From the NCBI GenBank assembly GCA_015232455.1, contig JADFZQ010000008.1, positions 85,066-149,065 on the forward strand: a stretch of DNA of 64,000 nt, written 5' to 3'. Numbering within the stretch: the first letter of the stretch is position 1; the number at the start of each line of letters is the position of its first letter. Below are positions 8,721-18,298 of this stretch, in pieces. The translations under genes and the position numbers were made by a program. This DNA comes from Desulfamplus sp. GTDB lineage: Bacteria; Desulfobacterota; Desulfobacteria; Desulfobacterales; Desulfobacteraceae. The notes under the pieces are model-generated. The model was given only the letters and a program-made list of their open reading frames with translations. It was not told where the DNA came from and did not search any database.

Positions 8721-8784
8721 CTGTAGAACTCATTTTTTTATCCAAATAAAATCAATGTGTAAATCCAAGTTTTGCAGAAACTCT
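8721..8784. repeat. Second MITE-like repeat family, copy A
   Basis: CTGTAGAACTCATTTTTTTA and CAAGTTTTGCAGAAACTCT frame an AT-rich centre with TCCAAATAAAAT. A related segment lies at 33031-33096. The ends are rough inverted repeats of each other (AGAGTTTCTGCAAAAC against CTGTAGAAC). Only two copies are seen, so the family is tentative. Confidence 0.4.
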
Positions 8785-8822
8785 ATTAAAGCAGCGGATT
8801 GGCTCAAAGGGGTAATCTATAA

Positions 8823-9026
8823 ATGGATACATATATCATAGTGGTTGGCTTAGGTCTTTTATTTTGGGGGCTTACCATGTTGGCAATAGTGAATGTTATT
8901 TCAAAGGATTTTGGCTCTATACAATACAAAGCATTTTGGGGTTTTATTGCACTTATCCCATTTGTGGGCTGGAGCATATATTTTATTTTTGGAGCAAGAA
9001 GAGGTATAAGAAAAGAATCAAAGTAA
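8823..9026 (+). CDS. Small two-helix membrane protein (PLDc_N-like)
   Basis: The 67-residue protein has two hydrophobic helices (about 3-25 and 38-56) and ends in a basic tail (GARRGIRKESK). The second helix, ALIPFVGWSIYFIFGARR, is the pattern of PLDc_N domains, the membrane anchor at the N-terminus of cardiolipin synthases that also occurs alone. Function of the free-standing form is not established. It begins with ATG after a short gap from the nitroreductase and precedes the Fe-S protein. Confidence 0.6.
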   Translation: MDTYIIVVGLGLLFWGLTMLAIVNVISKDFGSIQYKAFWGFIALIPFVGWSIYFIFGARRGIRKESK

Positions 9027-9140
9027 AAAAATGGGCTATTAGGAAAGATAAAAGAGAAATTCCTGAATTAATTTCAGTTTACTATCCAGAGTATATTATA
9101 CAACAACTTATAAAATAAATAGTATTGAGGAGAGTACAAA

Positions 9141-10196
9141 ATGACCGATGTTTATAAAAAACTTGCAATACATCTTGACCACACGCCTTGTGGGTTCCCA
9201 GCAACAGAATCAGGCGTTGAACTTAGAATATTAAAACAGCTCTTTACAGAACAAGAAGCAGAGCTTGCATCTAATCTTATGATGATACCAGAAACACCAC
9301 AAGCTATTGCTAATAGGATAAACAAAGATGTTGAGGCTATAGAACCTTTATTAAAAGATATGGCACAAAAAGGTCTTATTATGCACATAAGCAAAAACGG
9401 CTCTGATTCTTACATGACAATCCAGTTTGTAGTTGGAATATGGGAGTATCAGGTCAATCGTTTGACCGAGGAGCTTATTCGGGATGCCAACGAATATATA
9501 CCATATCTGATGCAAGAGGAGTCAAAACACACGACTCGCCAACTCAGAGTTATTCCAGTATCTAAGGCAATAAATGCTGATATGAAAGTTATGGATTATG
9601 AAGAGGCAGAAAAGATAATACTTGCCCAGTCAAAAATTGTTATTGCCCCATGTATATGCAGAACAGAGCATAGAATAATCGGTAAAGGCTGCAACCACAT
9701 GCAAGATGGCTGTTTTGTTTTTGGTGGTGGAGCATACTATTACGAAGGGCGTGGTATTGGTAGATCAGTTGACCATAAAGAGGCTCTTGAAGTTTTGCAA
9801 AAAGGAGTTGAACAAGGGCTTGTGCTTCAGCCCGGCAACTCTCTTAAAACTATGAATATCTGCATGTGTTGTAAATGTTGTTGCCATATCTTAGGATATA
9901 TCAAACAATCTGATAAACCTTCAACAGTTGTAAATTCAAACTATTTTGCTGTTGTTGATCAAGATAACTGCACTGCTTGCGGAGCATGTGAAGATAAATG
10001 TCCAATGGATGCAATAACTTTAGAACAAGTTGCAAAGATTAATAACGAACGCTGTATTGGATGTGGTCTTTGTGCAGTAGCCTGCGAATTTGATAGTATA
10101 AAACTTCAAGGTAAAGATAGTGCGGACAGATGGGTTCCTCCACCAACGGTTGTCGACACATATATGACTATTGTCAAAGAAAGAGGGTTAATATAA
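9141..10196 (+). CDS. Winged-helix/ferredoxin 4Fe-4S protein
   Basis: The 351-residue protein has an N-terminal region resembling a winged helix (ILKQLFTEQEAELASNL, then AIANRINKDVEAIEPLLKDM). A middle part holds the cysteine clusters CICRTEH and CMCCKCCC. The C-terminus is a two-cluster ferredoxin (CTACGACEDKCPMDAI and CIGCGLCAVACEFDSI). This architecture is frequent in sulfate reducers and other anaerobes, probably as a cytoplasmic electron carrier or redox-responsive protein; no specific reaction is established. The unusual run of six Cys in eight residues in the middle could hold a third cluster or another metal. GAGGAGA about 8 bases before the ATG is a good ribosome site. A crotonase follows after 32 bases. 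Confidence 0.75.
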   Translation: MTDVYKKLAIHLDHTPCGFPATESGVELRILKQLFTEQEAELASNLMMIPETPQAIANRINKDVEAIEPLLKDMAQKGLIMHISKNGSDSYMTIQFVVGIWEYQVNRLTEELIRDANEYIPYLMQEESKHTTRQLRVIPVSKAINADMKVMDYEEAEKIILAQSKIVIAPCICRTEHRIIGKGCNHMQDGCFVFGGGAYYYEGRGIGRSVDHKEALEVLQKGVEQGLVLQPGNSLKTMNICMCCKCCCHILGYIKQSDKPSTVVNSNYFAVVDQDNCTACGACEDKCPMDAITLEQVAKINNERCIGCGLCAVACEFDSIKLQGKDSADRWVPPPTVVDTYMTIVKERGLI

Positions 10197-10228
10197 AAAA
10201 TAAAATCTAAAAAGGAATTTAATCAATA

Positions 10229-11008
10229 ATGGTTTACGAAAATTGGATTTACATAAAAGAGGAATATATCGGAGTTCTTAAAGTTAATCGTCCAAAAATG
10301 TTAAACGCACTTTCAATAAGCACTGTTAAAGAGCTTTCAGCAATTGTGGACGAAATTGCACAAGACAGTGATCTCAGAGTACTTGTAGTTACTGGAGAGG
10401 GTGGAAATTTTGCTGCTGGTGCGGACATTTCTGAGATGAAGGGGCTTTCTGGGGCATTTGCAAAGAATTTTGCAGTAAATGGTCAAACTGCATACAGAAA
10501 ACTTGAGCTTCTTAAAGTTCCAGTAATTGCGGCAGTTTGTGGATTTGCACTTGGTGGTGGATGTGAACTTGCAATGGCTTGTGATATAAGAATTGCAGCA
10601 GATAATGCAGCTCTTGGTCAACCTGAAGTTGGACTTGGATTTCCTCCAGGGTTTGGCGGCACCCAAAGGCTTACAAGACTTGTAGGTCCAGCTAAAGCAA
10701 AAGAGCTTATCTTTACAGGTAACGTGATAACAGCCGCAGATGCAGAGCGTATAGGGCTTGTTAATCAGGTTGTTCCACAAGATCAGTTGATGGAAGTTGT
10801 TATGAAGATGGCAAGAAAAATATCTCGCAATGCACCAATAGCTGTTCAGCAATGTAAAAAAGCCATTACAAGAGGAATGGATATAGATATGGAGTCTGCC
10901 CAAGAGATTGAAAGTGATGCTGCTGCATTCTGCGGAATGTCAGAAGATATTTTAGAAGGTGTTACAGCGTTTGTTGAGAAGAGAAAGCCTGTCTTTAAAA
11001 ACAGGTAA
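10229..11008 (+). CDS. Enoyl-CoA hydratase/isomerase (crotonase) family
   Basis: The 259-residue protein is normal in length for a short-chain crotonase. It has the oxyanion-hole segments GGNFAAGADISEM and CGFALGGGCELAMACD, and QPEVGLGFPPGFGGTQRL. Both catalytic glutamates of enoyl-CoA hydratase are present: the Glu in GGGCELAM and the Glu in QPEVGLG. It should therefore add water to trans-2-enoyl-CoA. The chain length or pathway (fatty acid, amino acid or aromatic degradation) cannot be read. It follows the Fe-S protein closely and may be co-transcribed with it. A hairpin follows its 3' end. Confidence 0.87.
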   Translation: MVYENWIYIKEEYIGVLKVNRPKMLNALSISTVKELSAIVDEIAQDSDLRVLVVTGEGGNFAAGADISEMKGLSGAFAKNFAVNGQTAYRKLELLKVPVIAAVCGFALGGGCELAMACDIRIAADNAALGQPEVGLGFPPGFGGTQRLTRLVGPAKAKELIFTGNVITAADAERIGLVNQVVPQDQLMEVVMKMARKISRNAPIAVQQCKKAITRGMDIDMESAQEIESDAAAFCGMSEDILEGVTAFVEKRKPVFKNR

Positions 11009-11038
11009 TAAGTAGTACATAGATAATAAGATAAGTGC

Positions 11039-11082
11039 TGTAGGGGTGCAGCTACACTCTTTAAAACTTGCTGCTCCCTACA
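11039..11082 (+). terminator. Hairpin after crotonase gene
   Basis: TGTAGGGGTGCAGC (11039-11052) pairs with GCTGCTCCCTACA (11070-11082) around an 17-base loop. No strong T-run follows, so it may be a repeat hairpin rather than an intrinsic terminator. It is 30 bp beyond the crotonase stop. Confidence 0.45.
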
Positions 11083-11145
11083 AAATATTTCACAGTTAAC
11101 AATTACAAATAGATAACCAGAATAATTTCCGCCTGATCAATTTGC

Positions 11146-12362
11146 GGTAGCACCCCACTTAACCGTGGTTGAACTTGAATTTGTTATAAAAATGAAGATT
11201 TTAAGAACTTTCTGCAACCTTTCATGCATGAGTTCTTATGAATCCGAAAACTGTTTTTTGTCCCCATGAGGATTGTGTTGCCCGTGGTCATATAGGCAAA
11301 GGCAATATCACAATTCACTCTAAAAAAGAGAAACGCTATCGCTGCAAGGAGTGTGGCAGGACATTCAGTGAGCGAAAAGGTAGTGCGTTATATCGTTTGC
11401 ACAGACCGGCGGAGATGATGGTGACCGTACTGAAACTTTTATCACATGGATGCCCCATTCCAGCCATTGTTGCCGCTTATGAGCTTGACGAACGGACTAT
11501 AGCAGACTGGCAGCAGAAAAGTGGACAGCATGCCAAAGCAGTCCATGAAACTCTGGTAGAACAACCTCGTGAGCATAAACAAGTTCAGTCTGACGAACTC
11601 AGACTCAAGATATTTTCGGCGGTCCTGTGGATAGCAATGTCAATAACCCCGGTTTCCAGATTGTGGCTGGGGGCTGAAGTAAGTCATACCCGGGGACGTA
11701 ATTTGATAACCTCAATGATAAAGCGCACTTCACGTTGTTGCAAAGGAACAGTGCTGTTAGTAACAGATGGACTGGTTACTTATATAAAGGCGGTCAAAAA
11801 GGCCTTCAGCATTTCTGAAGGAGGCAAAGGAAAAACAGGACGTCCCCGCCTGATTTTCCCGCAGACCATCTTTTTAGCTCAAGTTGTCAAATCATACAGT
11901 TCCAAAGGGAAACGATATGTATGTCACGGAGTTCACAAGTGTCTGTGCTGCTTCGGGTCTTTTGTTCAAATAGGCATGGCACTAAAGAACAGCACAGGAG
12001 GATTACTCAACACTGCCTGCATTGAACGATTCAATGCCACGTTGAGACAATCCATAGCTGGCTTTGCCCGCAAGAGCCGATATCTTTTTCATAAACAGGA
12101 GATGGTTGAGTCAGCGGTATATTGGGTCGGAACATGCTATAACTTTTGTACAGTTCATCGTTCACTGTCTTCTCAACTGCCCACAACGCCTGCTATGGCA
12201 GCTGGCATAACCGATCATCTATGGAGTGTCAAAGAGCTTCTGGAATACAAAGTGCGTCCTCAACCATGGGTTTTCAAGGGAAGAGGACGAAGAAGTAAAA
12301 AAACACTTGAACGCATCAAAAAATGGGCAACTTTTTAAACCACGGTTGAGTGAGGTGCTACC
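11146..12362 (+). mobile_element. Insertion sequence, 1217 bp, with 25-bp inverted repeats
   Basis: The left end GGTAGCACCCCACTTAACCG (and the next five bases) is matched by the reverse complement of 12338-12362 at 23 of 25 positions. One transposase gene fills the element. No target-site duplication is visible: the left flank is ATTTGC and the right flank CACGTTG. The right flank is the inside of a universal stress protein gene, whose 5' part does not occur left of the element, so insertion was followed by an adjacent deletion or rearrangement. Confidence 0.9.
11238..12338 (+). CDS. IS transposase with InsA-like zinc ribbon and DDE-like core
   Basis: The 366-residue protein starts with a zinc ribbon (CPHEDC, then CKECGRTF), followed by a helix-turn-helix-like stretch (GCPIPAIVAAYELDERTI) and a core with LLVTDGLVTY and CIERFNATLRQSIAGF, consistent with Asp/Glu residues of a DDE fold. 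The C-terminus ends in a basic helix that overlaps the right inverted repeat: the stop codon lies at 12336-12338. Zinc-ribbon-plus-DDE is the layout of IS1-like and related families; I cannot fix the family without a search. The frame is uninterrupted, so the enzyme may be active. Confidence 0.82.
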   Translation: MNPKTVFCPHEDCVARGHIGKGNITIHSKKEKRYRCKECGRTFSERKGSALYRLHRPAEMMVTVLKLLSHGCPIPAIVAAYELDERTIADWQQKSGQHAKAVHETLVEQPREHKQVQSDELRLKIFSAVLWIAMSITPVSRLWLGAEVSHTRGRNLITSMIKRTSRCCKGTVLLVTDGLVTYIKAVKKAFSISEGGKGKTGRPRLIFPQTIFLAQVVKSYSSKGKRYVCHGVHKCLCCFGSFVQIGMALKNSTGGLLNTACIERFNATLRQSIAGFARKSRYLFHKQEMVESAVYWVGTCYNFCTVHRSLSSQLPTTPAMAAGITDHLWSVKELLEYKVRPQPWVFKGRGRRSKKTLERIKKWATF

Positions 12363-12743
12363 CACGTTGTTCCTGATATGCTGGAATATTATTCAACAGG
12401 AACAGGAATTGACATTTCAAGCCATATAGATCAAAAAAATAGAGAAGAGTTTAATAAAAAGAGTATTGAGACTGCTAAGAAGACGATTCAGGAGAGAATG
12501 AGAATTACCTCCCAACAGGTACTTAAAGAGATTCCCCATTGTCCCCTTTCAGAAGGTCGCATTATTGTAACTGCTGGTAATCCAATTGATGAGATAGTTA
12601 AAACAGCCGAAAGTGGTAAGTTTGACCTGATCATAATGGGAACTCATGGGCATAGTAACCTTGAAGAGATTATGCTCGGCAGCACGGCAAGCGGTGTTAT
12701 TATGAAATCTTTAGTGCCTGTTTTGGTGGCAAAAAGAGTTTAA
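12363..12743 (+). pseudogene. Universal stress protein (UspA family), 5' end lost to the IS
   Basis: Directly after the right inverted repeat the frame reads HVVPDMLEYYSTGTGI, the second strand of a UspA domain, and continues to the normal C-terminus with the ATP-binding signature GTHGHSNLEEIMLGSTASGVIM. An ATG at 12378 could start a 121-residue fragment, but the first strand with the nucleotide-binding Asp, about 40 residues, is missing. Full-length members are 145-165 residues. The remnant is well conserved, which suggests recent damage. Confidence 0.8.
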
Positions 12744-12860
12744 TCTAACATTTATTTTCAAAACCAATGAAGATTTTGTAAATTCAATATATTATTTACA
12801 GTAAAAAATTGCTGGTTATGAAAACAACATTAAAAAACAGAGAATTGAGATAAGAATAAA

Positions 12861-13460
12861 ATGGAGATTACAATCAAAACTGATAGCGGAGACACAACAA
12901 GCGAAGTTGGTAGAAAACTTGGCTCTCTGATTTCAAGCAACATAAACTCAAACAACACGGCTTTAGACAAAATAGCAATTGCTCTTTACGGTGGGTTGGG
13001 GGCTGGAAAAACTACATTTGTTCAAGGATTTGCAAGGGGTTTAGGTGTGCCTGAAAACTATTACATTACAAGTCCAACCTACAACATCATAAATGAGTAT
13101 CCTGCAATAATACCTTCTAATATAACTACCGATAGTATAATTAATAAAAATATAGGTAATCAAATAGATACCTTAAAAAAACAGGTTCAATATTTAGATA
13201 CTCTAACTTTATATCATCTTGATCTATATAGAATTGGTTCGCCAGATGAACTTGAATACATTGGTTTTGATGATGTTGTAGCCTCTGATAAGAGTGTTAT
13301 AATAGTGGAATGGGCAGATATTATTGATTCATACCATAAAAATATTATAAAATTTGACATTGAGATACGCATAGAGATAGACAAAGATTTTAACAGAGTT
13401 ATATCTTTCATTCCTTATGGACTTGATTCATTAAATCTGTTAAACCAATTCGCTGTTTAA
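12861..13460 (+). CDS. tsaE: tRNA threonylcarbamoyladenosine biosynthesis ATPase TsaE
   Basis: The 199-residue protein has the TsaE Walker A GGLGAGKTTFVQGFARGLG at about 44-62, ITSPTYNIINEY, LYHLDLYRIGSPDELEYIGF and VIIVEWADII, all family hallmarks. TsaE drives the TsaB-TsaD complex that makes t6A37 on tRNAs reading ANN codons. Between NEYP and LYHLD there is an insertion of about 37 residues rich in Asn, Ile and Thr that typical 150-160-residue TsaE proteins lack. It falls in a surface loop and need not block function. The gene precedes lysC. Confidence 0.92.
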   Translation: MEITIKTDSGDTTSEVGRKLGSLISSNINSNNTALDKIAIALYGGLGAGKTTFVQGFARGLGVPENYYITSPTYNIINEYPAIIPSNITTDSIINKNIGNQIDTLKKQVQYLDTLTLYHLDLYRIGSPDELEYIGFDDVVASDKSVIIVEWADIIDSYHKNIIKFDIEIRIEIDKDFNRVISFIPYGLDSLNLLNQFAV

Positions 13461-13551
13461 TTTAGAGTAAAAAATTCTTATTCTCATTAGCAACATATTA
13501 GTTGAGAATCAGAGTTTTGCGGGTTTTATTTTAAAAAAAGGAGTAACATAA

Positions 13552-14775
13552 ATGGCATTGAAAGTGCAAAAATTCGGAGGTACTTCGGTTGCCGATATTG
13601 AACGGATTAAAAAAGTTGCGGATCGGGTTATAAAAAGCCATGATCAAGGGGATAAAGTTGTTGTTGTGCTCTCTGCTATGGCAGGTGTTACAGACAGATT
13701 AATTGCGTTGGCAGAGTCAGCAGCCAGAGTTCCAGACACAAGAGAGCTTGATGTTCTTCTTGCAACTGGTGAACAGACTACAGCAGCACTCCTTGCAATG
13801 ATTCTAAAGGATAGAGGCTATCTTTCTACCTCACTTCTTGGTTTTCAAGCTGGGATAATAACTGATCAAAGTGCTGGTAAGGCAAGGATACTTGATATTG
13901 AGGCAGATAGAATTTTAAACTTACTTGATCAGGGGCATATTGTAGTTGTAGCAGGGTTTCAAGGTAGAGACATTAATGGAAATATCACGACACTTGGAAG
14001 AGGTGGCTCAGATACATCGGCAGTTGCTATTGCATCGGCAGTTAAGGCAGATGTCTGTGAAATATTTACAGATGTTGATGGTGTCTATACAACTGATCCA
14101 AGAATATGCTCAAAGGCTCGAAAGATTAACAAAATTTCATACGAAGAGATGCTTGAGATGGCAATACTTGGTGCAAAAGTGTTGCAGATTCGATCTGTTG
14201 AATTTGCTAAAAAATATAATGTACCCGTGCATGTCAGGTCATCATTTAATGAGGAGGAAGGTACAATGGTTGTAAATGAAAGTGCTGATATGGAAAGCGT
14301 TGTAGTTTCTGGGGTTACCTGTGACAAAAATGAGACAAGAATCACATTGAAAAGAGTACCTGATCAACCGGGTGTCTCAGCAAAAATCTTTGGCGCCCTT
14401 GCTGATGCCAATATTATGGTTGATATGATTATACAAAATACTCGCTCAGGTGGTGAGACTGATGTAACGTTTACCGTAACAAAAACAGATTTTAGAAAAG
14501 CATGTGAAATATCTCAAGAGGTTGCAAAAGCAATTGGAGCAGCAGCAGTTTTAACTGCTGAAGATATTGCCAAAGTGTCAGTTATTGGACTTGGCATGAA
14601 GAGTAACTCAGGAGTTGCAGCTACTATGTTTAAGGCGTTGGCATCTGAAAATATAAATATAATACTTATTAGCACCTCTGAAATAAGAATATCATGCGTT
14701 GTTGAAGAAAAATATGCAGAGCTTGCTGTAAGAGTTTTGCATAAAGCATTTGGACTTGATTCAGAACTTAAGTAG
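13552..14775 (+). CDS. lysC: Aspartate kinase
   Basis: The 407-residue protein begins [17 protein letters not shown], the aspartokinase signature. The kinase core includes [15 protein letters not shown] (about 147-161) and [15 protein letters not shown]. Two C-terminal ACT domains follow ([35 protein letters not shown]). The length and layout match the monofunctional, usually lysine/threonine-regulated enzyme that phosphorylates aspartate at the head of lysine, threonine and methionine synthesis. A GGAG ribosome site lies 8 bases before the ATG. argG follows after 104 bp, making an amino-acid biosynthesis neighbourhood. No lysine riboswitch fits in the short leader. Confidence 0.95.
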   Translation: MALKVQKFGGTSVADIERIKKVADRVIKSHDQGDKVVVVLSAMAGVTDRLIALAESAARVPDTRELDVLLATGEQTTAALLAMILKDRGYLSTSLLGFQAGIITDQSAGKARILDIEADRILNLLDQGHIVVVAGFQGRDINGNITTLGRGGSDTSAVAIASAVKADVCEIFTDVDGVYTTDPRICSKARKINKISYEEMLEMAILGAKVLQIRSVEFAKKYNVPVHVRSSFNEEEGTMVVNESADMESVVVSGVTCDKNETRITLKRVPDQPGVSAKIFGALADANIMVDMIIQNTRSGGETDVTFTVTKTDFRKACEISQEVAKAIGAAAVLTAEDIAKVSVIGLGMKSNSGVAATMFKALASENINIILISTSEIRISCVVEEKYAELAVRVLHKAFGLDSELK

Positions 14776-14879
14776 CGGGTAATGTCTCATATCCGAATTT
14801 ACCCCCTAAATTTATTGATTTATTGAAATTCTTGAACTAAAGAATAGACAAAAACAAAACAATATATGGAGAGTGAAAA

Positions 14880-16088
14880 TTGTCTGACATTAAAAAAGTT
14901 GTGCTTGCCTATTCAGGCGGATTAGATACTTCTGTAATATTAAAATGGCTAATTGAGACCTATAAATGTGAAGTTGTAACCTTAACTGCTGATCTTGGGC
15001 AAGAAGAGGAGCTTGATGGACTTGAGGCAAAAGCACTTAAAACAGGGGCAGTTAAGGCTTATGTTGAAGATTTAAGAGAAGAGTTTGTAAGAGATTTTGT
15101 CTTTCCTGCATTTAGAGCAAATGCAATATATGAAGGGCAATATCTTCTTGGAACATCAATTGCAAGACCTCTTATTGCTAAACGCCAAATTGAGATTGCA
15201 CAAATAGAGGGAGCAGATGCTGTAAGTCATGGAGCAACTGGTAAGGGAAACGATCAGGTAAGATTTGAGCTAACTTACTTTGCTTTAAAGCCAAACATCA
15301 GAATTGTTGCACCGTGGAGAGAGTGGGACTTAACATCAAGAACAAAACTTATGGAGTTTGCTGCAAATCACGGCATTCCAGTTCCACAGACAAAGGCAAA
15401 GCCTTACAGCACTGATCGTAATATGCTCCACATAAGCTATGAGGGCGGCGTGCTTGAAGATCCATGGTCTCCAGCAACTGACGATATGTACACCATGTCA
15501 ATTAAACCAGAAGATGCCCCAGATAAACCAGAGATTGTTGATATAACATTTAGACAAGGTAATCCTGTTGCAGTAAATGGAGAGGAGATGTCACCTGCGA
15601 CATTGTTAAAGCACCTAAATACAATTGGTGGCAGAAACGGTATTGGCAGAATTGACCTTGTAGAAAACAGATTTGTTGGCATGAAATCAAGAGGAGTCTA
15701 TGAAACTCCGGGTGGCACTATTTTAAGACTTGCCCACATGAGCATGGAGTCAATAACCCTTGACAGAGAGGTTGCCCATTTGCGGGATTCGCTGATTCCA
15801 AAATATGCTGAACTTATTTACAATGGCTTTTGGTTCTCACCTGAAATGGAGCTTCTCCAAAAAATGGTTGATGAGACTCAAGTTAATGTATCAGGTCGTG
15901 TGCGTCTTAAACTCTATAAAGGTGGTTGTTATGTGCTTGGCAGAGAGTCTGATAATAGCCTTTATGATGAATCCTTTGCAACGTTTGAAGATGATAATGT
16001 TTACAGACAAAAAGATGCTGAAGGTTTTATAAGGCTTAATGCTCTTAGGTTAAGAATCAGAAACATTGCAAAAAATAGAAAAATATAA
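14880..16088 (+). CDS. argG: Argininosuccinate synthase
   Basis: The 402-residue protein starts with TTG, preceded by GGAGAG. The N-type ATP pyrophosphatase loop is [14 protein letters not shown] at residues 10-23, followed by [15 protein letters not shown] and [15 protein letters not shown], standard for this enzyme. It joins citrulline and aspartate to form argininosuccinate in arginine synthesis. argH follows 16 bases beyond the stop codon, so the pair is an operon. Length and motifs are normal. Confidence 0.96.
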   Translation: MSDIKKVVLAYSGGLDTSVILKWLIETYKCEVVTLTADLGQEEELDGLEAKALKTGAVKAYVEDLREEFVRDFVFPAFRANAIYEGQYLLGTSIARPLIAKRQIEIAQIEGADAVSHGATGKGNDQVRFELTYFALKPNIRIVAPWREWDLTSRTKLMEFAANHGIPVPQTKAKPYSTDRNMLHISYEGGVLEDPWSPATDDMYTMSIKPEDAPDKPEIVDITFRQGNPVAVNGEEMSPATLLKHLNTIGGRNGIGRIDLVENRFVGMKSRGVYETPGGTILRLAHMSMESITLDREVAHLRDSLIPKYAELIYNGFWFSPEMELLQKMVDETQVNVSGRVRLKLYKGGCYVLGRESDNSLYDESFATFEDDNVYRQKDAEGFIRLNALRLRIRNIAKNRKI

Positions 16089-16104
16089 ATTTGGAAATCT
16101 CATA

Positions 16105-17484
16105 ATGGCACAAAAACCTTGGGACGGCAGATTTTCCCAAACTACAGATAAAATGGTTGAAAAATTTACATCTTCAATTGATGTTGATAAAGCCCTTTAT
16201 GCCTGCGATATTGAGGGCAGTATTGCCCATTTAAAGATGATGGCTCAACAATCAATCATCACACAAGATGAGGCTGCTGCTTTATTAAATGGTCTTGAAA
16301 AAGTTCGGGACAAAATTGAGAATGGAGAGTTTCAATATTCAGATACACTTGAAGATATACACATGCACATTGAAAGTGCATTGGGCGAAGTAGTTGGAAC
16401 TGTTGGAAAAAAACTTCACACAGGAAGAAGCAGAAACGATCAAGTGGCTTTAGATGTAAGAATCTATCTAAAAAAAGAGACAAAAGCTATTATGGACTCT
16501 CTTCTTGATTTGCAAAAGGTTATTGTTACGACTGCCAAGCAAAATATTGATGTTGTGATGCCGGGATATACTCACCTTCAACGGGCACAGCCTGTTCTTT
16601 TTTCTCATCACCTTATGGCATATTATGAGATGTTTAAGCGTGATTACGAACGTTTTGAAGATTGCTTAAAACGCATTGATGTTATGCCGCTTGGTTCTGC
16701 TGCCCTTGCTGGCACAACCTATCCTATCAATCGCGATCTAACAAGAGAGATACTTAAATTTGCAAAAGTATCTGATAATAGCATGGATTCTGTCTCTGAC
16801 AGAGATTTTGTTATGGAGTTTATCTCTCATGCCACAATCTGCATGATCCATTTTTCTCGTTTTTCAGAAGAGTTAATTCTCTGGTCGTCTTCAGAGTTTG
16901 CATTTATAACCATATCTGATGGCTTTACCACTGGCTCAAGCATTATGCCTCAAAAGAAAAATCCTGATGTTGCAGAGCTTGTTAGGGGCAAAACTGGTAG
17001 AGTTGTGGGAAATCTTATGGCAATTTTAACAATTATGAAATCATTACCCCTTGCCTACAACAGAGATATGCAAGAGGATAAAGAGCCTCTTTTTGATACT
17101 GTAAATACTCTCAAAGCGTGCATTGACATCTATACAGCTATGATTCCAAATATTTCAATTCACAAAGAGACAATGCTCAATGCCGCCCAAAAAGGGTATC
17201 TCAATGCAACTGATCTTGCTGATTATCTTGTTGTAAAAGGTGTGCCGTTTCGCGAAGCTCATTCAGTATCTGGTAAACTTGTTGGGTTTGCTATCACTAA
17301 ATCTAAAGAGCTGCATGAACTAAAACTTGAAGAACTAAAAATATTTTCTGATCTTATTGATGAGGATATTTTTGACTTTCTATCTATTGAAAAGATGCTC
17401 TCACGCCGCATTACACACGGAAGCACAAGTTATGAGAATGTGAGAAAAGCTCTTGAAAAAGCCTCCCATCTTTTAAATATTTGA
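16105..17484 (+). CDS. argH: Argininosuccinate lyase
   Basis: I start at the ATG at 16105 (AQKPWDGRF follows), preceded by GGAAA; an upstream ATG would overlap argG and adds residues not typical of the family. The 459-residue protein contains LHTGRSRNDQVALD, TPINRD-like TYPINRD and the fumarase/aspartase signature GSSIMPQKKNPDVAEL. It splits argininosuccinate into arginine and fumarate. A 33-bp palindrome begins 7 bp beyond the stop codon and probably ends the argG-argH transcript. Confidence 0.96.
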   Translation: MAQKPWDGRFSQTTDKMVEKFTSSIDVDKALYACDIEGSIAHLKMMAQQSIITQDEAAALLNGLEKVRDKIENGEFQYSDTLEDIHMHIESALGEVVGTVGKKLHTGRSRNDQVALDVRIYLKKETKAIMDSLLDLQKVIVTTAKQNIDVVMPGYTHLQRAQPVLFSHHLMAYYEMFKRDYERFEDCLKRIDVMPLGSAALAGTTYPINRDLTREILKFAKVSDNSMDSVSDRDFVMEFISHATICMIHFSRFSEELILWSSSEFAFITISDGFTTGSSIMPQKKNPDVAELVRGKTGRVVGNLMAILTIMKSLPLAYNRDMQEDKEPLFDTVNTLKACIDIYTAMIPNISIHKETMLNAAQKGYLNATDLADYLVVKGVPFREAHSVSGKLVGFAITKSKELHELKLEELKIFSDLIDEDIFDFLSIEKMLSRRITHGSTSYENVRKALEKASHLLNI

Positions 17485-17490
17485 CAACAA

Positions 17491-17523
17491 AGATTTGACA
17501 ACTTTTTAAAAGTTGTCAAATCT
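17491..17523. repeat. 33-bp palindrome, copy 1
   Basis: Arms AGATTTGACAACTTTT and AAAAGTTGTCAAATCT are perfect 16-bp inverted repeats around one base. Five more copies occur at 26746, 28343, 30016, 40900 and 62113. This one is 7 bp after argH. As RNA it would form a strong hairpin and may end transcription. Confidence 0.85.
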
Positions 17524-17541
17524 ATAAAGGTATAAAATAAA

Positions 17542-17721
17542 ATGAAATATACTTTTTTGATCATATTGATTTTATCTCTATTTATGTTGTCATTAATTGG
17601 GTTAGGTTGCGGCAAAAAAGGAAATCCTATACCAACAGCATCAGCCTATACAGTCTCTTCTTTGTCAAACCGTTCTAATTTAGAGATAGCTTCTAATCTA
17701 AACAGTTGCATCCAAAAATGA
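17542..17721 (+). CDS. Small lipoprotein (LptM-like)
   Basis: A 59-residue protein starts with a signal peptide (MKYTFLIILILSLFMLS) followed by LIGLGCGKKGNP. The Cys is the likely lipidation site, although the -3 residue is Gly rather than Leu, so the lipobox is not ideal. CGKKGNP resembles the CGLKGPL start of mature LptM (YifL), a short lipoprotein that assists LPS-transporter assembly. Such genes often follow argH or precede lysA in Proteobacteria. The remaining 30 residues are polar and low in complexity. AAAGG lies upstream of the ATG. Confidence 0.6.
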   Translation: MKYTFLIILILSLFMLSLIGLGCGKKGNPIPTASAYTVSSLSNRSNLEIASNLNSCIQK

Positions 17722-17765
17722 AATTCCAAAAAAAACAATGAATTTAATCAAAGTGCAAAAGAGCA

Positions 17766-18287
17766 ATGAGTTTAACTAAAATGCAAAAAAACACTGTATT
17801 TATATCTATTGGCTCAAACATGGGTGATAAATACGCCAACTGCATCATGGGAATAGAGCATATCAAAAAACTTAATGAGACAGAGATTGTTGATATTGCC
17901 AATTTTTATAAGACCGAGCCTGTTGACTACAAAGATCAAGATTGGTTTATAAACAGTGTGTTAAAAATTAAGACAACTCTTGAGCCTGAAATATTAATGG
18001 CAAACCTTAAAAATATTGAACAACGACTTGGTCAATATGAAAAGAAAGTTAGATTTGGTCCAAGAATTATTGATCTTGATATTATTTTTTATGGGGATAT
18101 GGTCATAAATAGAGATAATCTTACAATCCCACATCCAAGAATGGATAAAAGATGCTTTGTATTGAAACCTCTTTGTGATATAGCACCTGAAATAATCCAC
18201 CCTATTTTGGGTTATAGTGCAAAAGAGCTTTTAAAAGAGGTTGAAGACGATCAAGAACAAAAAATAAGCAGGTTTGACTGCAATTAG
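17766..18287 (+). CDS. folK: Dihydropteridine pyrophosphokinase (HPPK)
   Basis: The 173-residue protein has the HPPK opening [16 protein letters not shown], the FYKTEPV strand, [15 protein letters not shown] (the family signature with metal-binding Asp pair) and [16 protein letters not shown]. It transfers pyrophosphate from ATP to 6-hydroxymethyl-dihydropterin in folate synthesis. folP, the next enzyme, is at 40987-41979 rather than adjacent. A second ATG five codons in is also possible. The next gene's ribosome site overlaps its stop. Confidence 0.93.
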   Translation: MSLTKMQKNTVFISIGSNMGDKYANCIMGIEHIKKLNETEIVDIANFYKTEPVDYKDQDWFINSVLKIKTTLEPEILMANLKNIEQRLGQYEKKVRFGPRIIDLDIIFYGDMVINRDNLTIPHPRMDKRCFVLKPLCDIAPEIIHPILGYSAKELLKEVEDDQEQKISRFDCN

Positions 18288-18298
18288 TGGAGGAAATT

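Noticed and set aside
8864..9118. 84-residue frame overlapping the small membrane protein
   Set aside because: It overlaps the better-supported frame at 8823-9026 and has no family pattern of its own.
10337..10903. 188-residue open frame on the minus strand opposite the crotonase
   Set aside because: It lies wholly inside a well-supported gene, is rich in Cys, Ser and Lys from reversed codons, and resembles no protein.
13461..13551. Lysine riboswitch before lysC
   Set aside because: The leader is only about 90 bp and lacks the multi-stem structure needed.
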